Shown: positions 49,644 through 49,974 of the stretch, piece by piece
How the letters are laid out: every line of letters starts with the position of its first letter
Numbering within the stretch: the first letter of the stretch is position 1
Assembly: GCA_022821935.1 (NCBI GenBank)
Contig: JAJECR010000159.1
Location: 1-49,974 of the forward strand
Length of the DNA stretch: 49,974 nt
Source of the DNA: Candidatus Latescibacterota bacterium
GTDB taxonomy: Bacteria; JAAXHH01
Direction of reading: 5' to 3'
Program-made: the position numbers and the translations under genes
Notes under the pieces: generated by a model
Seen by the model: the letters and a program-made list of their open reading frames with translations, nothing else
Told to the model about the DNA's origin: nothing
Databases searched by the model: none

Positions 49644-49821
49644 GATTTGTTCAAGCATGCAACGGCTCATTACGCTCGGGATGTATGCGACCGTTCGGGC
49701 CTCGCGGCCGTTCCGGGCAATTCCCATGTTTCCCATCGATACGAAACGCGGAAGCGGCGGATTGCGCGGCTTCGAGGGTGCGAAACCGCCGGTTGCCGGA
49801 TACCTACAGGGGTAGCAAGGC

Positions 49822-49974
49822 ATGTGGTCGAAGATAAAAACGGGGATCGGCATCGCCATCGCGGCACTGATGTTGTCCTCGGTCACCATCTTCCATCCCA
49901 AGGATATTACCGAAAATATCCTGATGAAGCTGATCTCCCTGCCCGAACCCCAGGAGATTCAGCCGTTCCTGGGC
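49822..49974 (+). CDS. Exported or membrane-anchored protein, 3' truncated by the window end
   Basis: An ATG opens a frame that stays open for 51 codons to the last base. The N-terminus is MWSKIKTGIGIAIAALMLSS, a basic start and hydrophobic stretch suggesting a signal peptide or anchor, followed by FHPKDITENILMKLISLPEP. GGGG and AAGG lie upstream, and an in-frame TAG just before the ATG limits earlier starts. I do not recognise the family. Confidence 0.6.
   Translation, partial: MWSKIKTGIGIAIAALMLSSVTIFHPKDITENILMKLISLPEPQEIQPFLG

Overview
The window is a G+C-rich (roughly 60-65% by eye) bacterial chromosome segment, densely packed and mostly housekeeping. It has a heptose branch (gmhA, hddA), the MEP pathway (ispE), a homodimer-type pyruvate dehydrogenase E1 with E2, a large Alu-domain SRP RNA, and accessory genes such as a LarA-family racemase, an enolase-superfamily enzyme and a DUF6785-type membrane protein. 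I infer an uncultivated Gram-negative lineage of the FCB/Latescibacterota-like kind, but no marker here proves the phylum.

Layout. 1-3643 (+): ftsH (5' end outside the window), folP, ribonuclease Z. 3728-9727 (-): an MBL/double-rhodanese protein and a dipeptide-type ABC importer (two permeases and a binding protein, no ATPases) with a DUF368 lipid-carrier flippase gene between the permeases. 10038-16240 (+): a probable sugar-acid cluster (MR/MLE dehydratase, cupin, KDPG-type aldolase, GalU-like nucleotidyltransferase, glucuronokinase-like GHMP kinase, LarA), then a gamma carbonic anhydrase. 16345-17036: tRNA-Arg(ACG), tadA and tRNA-Ser(CGA). 17153-21065: a lower-G+C segment with a 1053-residue plant-type leucine-rich-repeat lipoprotein, bounded by tRNA-Ser(CGA) and tRNA-Ser(GGA). 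21263-31246 (+): tRNA-Ala, SRP RNA, dnaX-ybaB-recR, pgsA-pgpA-cinA, thpR-recX-alaS. 31449-38736 (+): rmlD-like, hddA, gmhA, ispE, prs, rplY, pth, rpsF, rpsR, rplI and a small membrane protein. 38752-39056: tRNA-Val, tRNA-Asp, tRNA-Leu. 39101-42092 (+): an ArgE-like M20 peptidase, ychF, and a secreted thioredoxin-like protein whose frame is crossed by an in-frame UGA. 42119-46237 (-): aceF and a split aceE. 46541-49974: a DapA-family lyase (+), a DUF6785-like polytopic protein (-), and the start of an exported or membrane-anchored protein (+).

The most interesting signal is at 41432-42007. A signal peptide and thioredoxin-like start run into TGA-Gly-His-Cys, and the same frame then stays open for 127 more codons to a second stop followed by a textbook terminator. 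This looks like an undescribed or usually mis-annotated UxxC selenoprotein. Other points worth a look are tadA lying 21 bp downstream of the gene for its canonical substrate tRNA-Arg(ACG), the four-module LRR protein between two tRNA-Ser genes that share a 30-bp direct repeat, the one-base break in aceE just before its thiamine-diphosphate motif, a bacterial glucuronokinase-like kinase beside a GalU-like enzyme, and several small tandem duplications at gene ends and starts.
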